Positions 62,909-64,000 of a stretch of DNA of 64,000 nucleotides are shown here, piece after piece. Below the pieces are notes generated by a model. The model was not told the DNA's origin. It made no database searches and was given only the letters and a program-made list of their open reading frames with translations. The position numbers and the translations under genes are program-made. Origin of the DNA: Burkholderiales bacterium PBB6 (GTDB lineage: Bacteria; Pseudomonadota; Gammaproteobacteria; Burkholderiales; Burkholderiaceae_C); the NCBI GenBank assembly GCA_002255925.1, contig NKIH01000001.1, forward strand, positions 1,240,001 through 1,304,000, given 5' to 3'. Numbering within the stretch: position 1 is the first letter of the stretch; every line of letters starts with the position of its first letter.

Positions 62909-63736
62909 TCAGACGGGCACGGTGTAGTTCAGGGCCATGCGGCCGCCGTCGACGTGGACGATTTCGCCCGTCATGTAGGCGGCAGCGTCGCTGAGCAGGA
63001 AGGCGACCACGTCGGCCACCTCCGCGGGTGTGCCCAGCCGCTTCATCGGCGTGCGGCCAAGAATGCGCTGGCGCGCCTCCGGGCTGGTCAGCACCGCCTT
63101 CTCAGCCAGTTCGGTGGCAATGGTGCCGGGTGCCACCGCATTCACGCGGATGCCGTGATCGGCCAGCCCCAAGGCCATTGCACGGGTGAGCTGGTTGATG
63201 CCGCCCTTGCTGGCGTTGTAGCTGGCGATGCTGGCGATGGCCAATGTGCCGTTCACCGACGACATGTTGACGATGGCGCCAGGCGTTTGCTGCGCCACCA
63301 TGTGCCTGGCCACGGCTTGCCCGACCAGGAAGCTGCCCTTCAGGTTCACGTTCATCACCGCATCCCAATCAGCTTCGGTGATGTCGAGAAAGTCAGCCGC
63401 CCGGAAAATGCCGGCGTTGTTGACCAGGCCGTGCACGGCACCCAGTTGCGCCACGGTCGCGGTCATGGCGGCGTTCACGTTGGCGGCGAGGCTGACATCA
63501 CACGGCACGGCCACGGCTGTTGCGCCGTCTGCATTCAACGCTGCTGCGAGCTGGGTAAGCTTGGTTGCATCGACGTCCCAGAGCGCCAGATGGCAGCCCT
63601 CCCGTGCCAGCCGCCTGGCGCAGGCCTCGCCGATGCCCTGGGCCGCGCCGGTGATCACGAAGGTCCGTCCGGCCAGGCCGAAGTGGGGTGCGGTGGCTGG
63701 TGCAGATGCAGATGCAGATGCGGTGGGCATGTTCAT
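62909..63736 (-). CDS. SDR family oxidoreductase
   Basis: 275 residues from ATG 63736 (ATG 63730 also possible). Classical short-chain dehydrogenase: cofactor motif TGAAQGIG, LVNNAGIF, catalytic Ser in NMSSVNG and the YxxxK motif in SYNASKG, then the C-terminal GEIVHVDGGRMAL. An Asp (LALWDVDATKL) at the end of beta-2 suggests NAD over NADP. The first 20 residues are low-complexity (PTASASASAPATA), encoded partly by a hexamer repeat. Substrate unknown. It lies 22 bases after the gene at the window edge, same strand. Confidence 0.9.
   Translation of the reverse strand: MNMPTASASASAPATAPHFGLAGRTFVITGAAQGIGEACARRLAREGCHLALWDVDATKLTQLAAALNADGATAVAVPCDVSLAANVNAAMTATVAQLGAVHGLVNNAGIFRAADFLDITEADWDAVMNVNLKGSFLVGQAVARHMVAQQTPGAIVNMSSVNGTLAIASIASYNASKGGINQLTRAMALGLADHGIRVNAVAPGTIATELAEKAVLTSPEARQRILGRTPMKRLGTPAEVADVVAFLLSDAAAYMTGEIVHVDGGRMALNYTVPV
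63701..63721. repeat. hexanucleotide tandem repeat in the SDR gene
   Basis: TGCAGA repeated three and a half times without interruption. It lies in frame near the SDR N-terminus, encoding alternating Ala-Ser, so unit gain or loss would change length without a frameshift. Confidence 0.8.
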
Positions 63737-63758
63737 GCTTGTTCGGGAAGGGGTTGGA

Positions 63759-64000
63759 TCAAGTCCGGTCCAACCAGATGCCGAGCCCCTGGGCATTCAG
63801 CTCGATGTCCATGGCCAGCAGGTGCAGCAGCGTGGCCTCATCAGCGGTGTGCCCATGCTCACGCAGGCGGCGCAACCAGATGCGCGCCAGCATGTCGCGC
63901 AGGGCCTGATGCCGGTCTTCCTTGGCTGTGTTGTTGACGATGCGGGCCTGCGCCACCATCTCGTCGATCTGCTCCAGCAAGGATGCGCCCAGCCTTGCCA
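63759..64000 (-). CDS. hypothetical protein, 5' end outside window
   Basis: About 80 residues visible; the frame stays open to the window edge, so the start lies beyond it (a TTG at 63980 is possible but not compelling). The sequence is helical and charged (LLEQIDEMVAQARIVNN, LRDMLARIWLRRLREHG, ADEATLLHLLAMDIELN) with no recognised domain. It precedes the SDR gene by 22 bases and is probably co-transcribed. Confidence 0.55.
   Translation of the reverse strand, partial: ARLGASLLEQIDEMVAQARIVNNTAKEDRHQALRDMLARIWLRRLREHGHTADEATLLHLLAMDIELNAQGLGIWLDRT

Overview
The window is a stretch of a high-GC chromosome from a betaproteobacterium of the order Burkholderiales, most likely the Roseateles/Pelomonas/Leptothrix/Rubrivivax group. 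Three things support this: gene order typical of the order (yicC-gmk-rpoZ-spoT, rph-rdgB-hemW, slpA-ispH, xseB-ispA-dxs), GreB starting with the betaproteobacterial SKAFTKE leader, and DUF3717/DUF1289 and DUF1839 proteins. The genus call is a guess from content. I saw no phage, insertion sequence, CRISPR array or rRNA. There is one tRNA gene, tRNA-Ser(CGA).

Layout. 1-3.3 kb: the end of a carbohydrate-utilisation locus (GH27 alpha-galactosidase, flavin-dependent halogenase, secreted esterase-like hydrolase). 3.3-6.9 kb: histidine phosphatase, an unknown protein with an RMF-like segment divergent from a WYL regulator, and greB. 6.8-11.1 kb (minus): yicC-gmk-rpoZ-spoT. 11.1-15.9 kb (plus): a Ser/Thr kinase and PP2C phosphatase pair, then rph, rdgB and hemW. 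15.9-18.7 kb (minus): cheR-cheD-cheB without the rest of a chemotaxis operon. 18.8-20.8 kb: diguanylate cyclase, MinD/FlhG-like ATPase and truncated haemoglobin.

20.8-39.7 kb is the most interesting part. A minus-strand operon encodes an acyl-CoA-dehydrogenase-like flavoprotein, a stand-alone amino acid:carrier-protein ligase (a truncated class II aminoacyl-tRNA synthetase homologue) and a DUF1839 protein. Diverging from it are a serine hydrolase, the probable cognate carrier protein, a cytosolic GH2 mannosidase-like enzyme, and then, with short gaps or overlaps, a complete Wzx/Wzy-type exopolysaccharide operon: DUF1972 glycosyltransferase, Wza-like export lipoprotein with a duplicated export domain, GumC/Wzz-like protein, a tail-less tyrosine-kinase-like ATPase, polymerase, flippase, three more glycosyltransferases and a LbH acyltransferase. 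Because the carrier protein heads the polysaccharide operon, I propose that the activated amino acid, perhaps oxidised on the carrier, decorates the polysaccharide or its precursor.

39.7-49.1 kb: Smr and RadC, slpA-ispH, serS, a YecA-family protein, a 1430-residue SNF2 helicase and tRNA-Ser(CGA) with a strong terminator. 49.2-53.9 kb: DUF2805 protein, an OmpR/EnvZ-type two-component system whose sensor has a collagen-like periplasmic stretch, a MATE exporter, and small proteins. 54-57.3 kb: a Pat-type acetyltransferase and a membrane-anchored cupin. 57.4-62.8 kb: a Rieske oxygenase divergent from xseB-ispA-dxs, then folE2. The window ends with an SDR dehydrogenase and a small gene cut by the edge.
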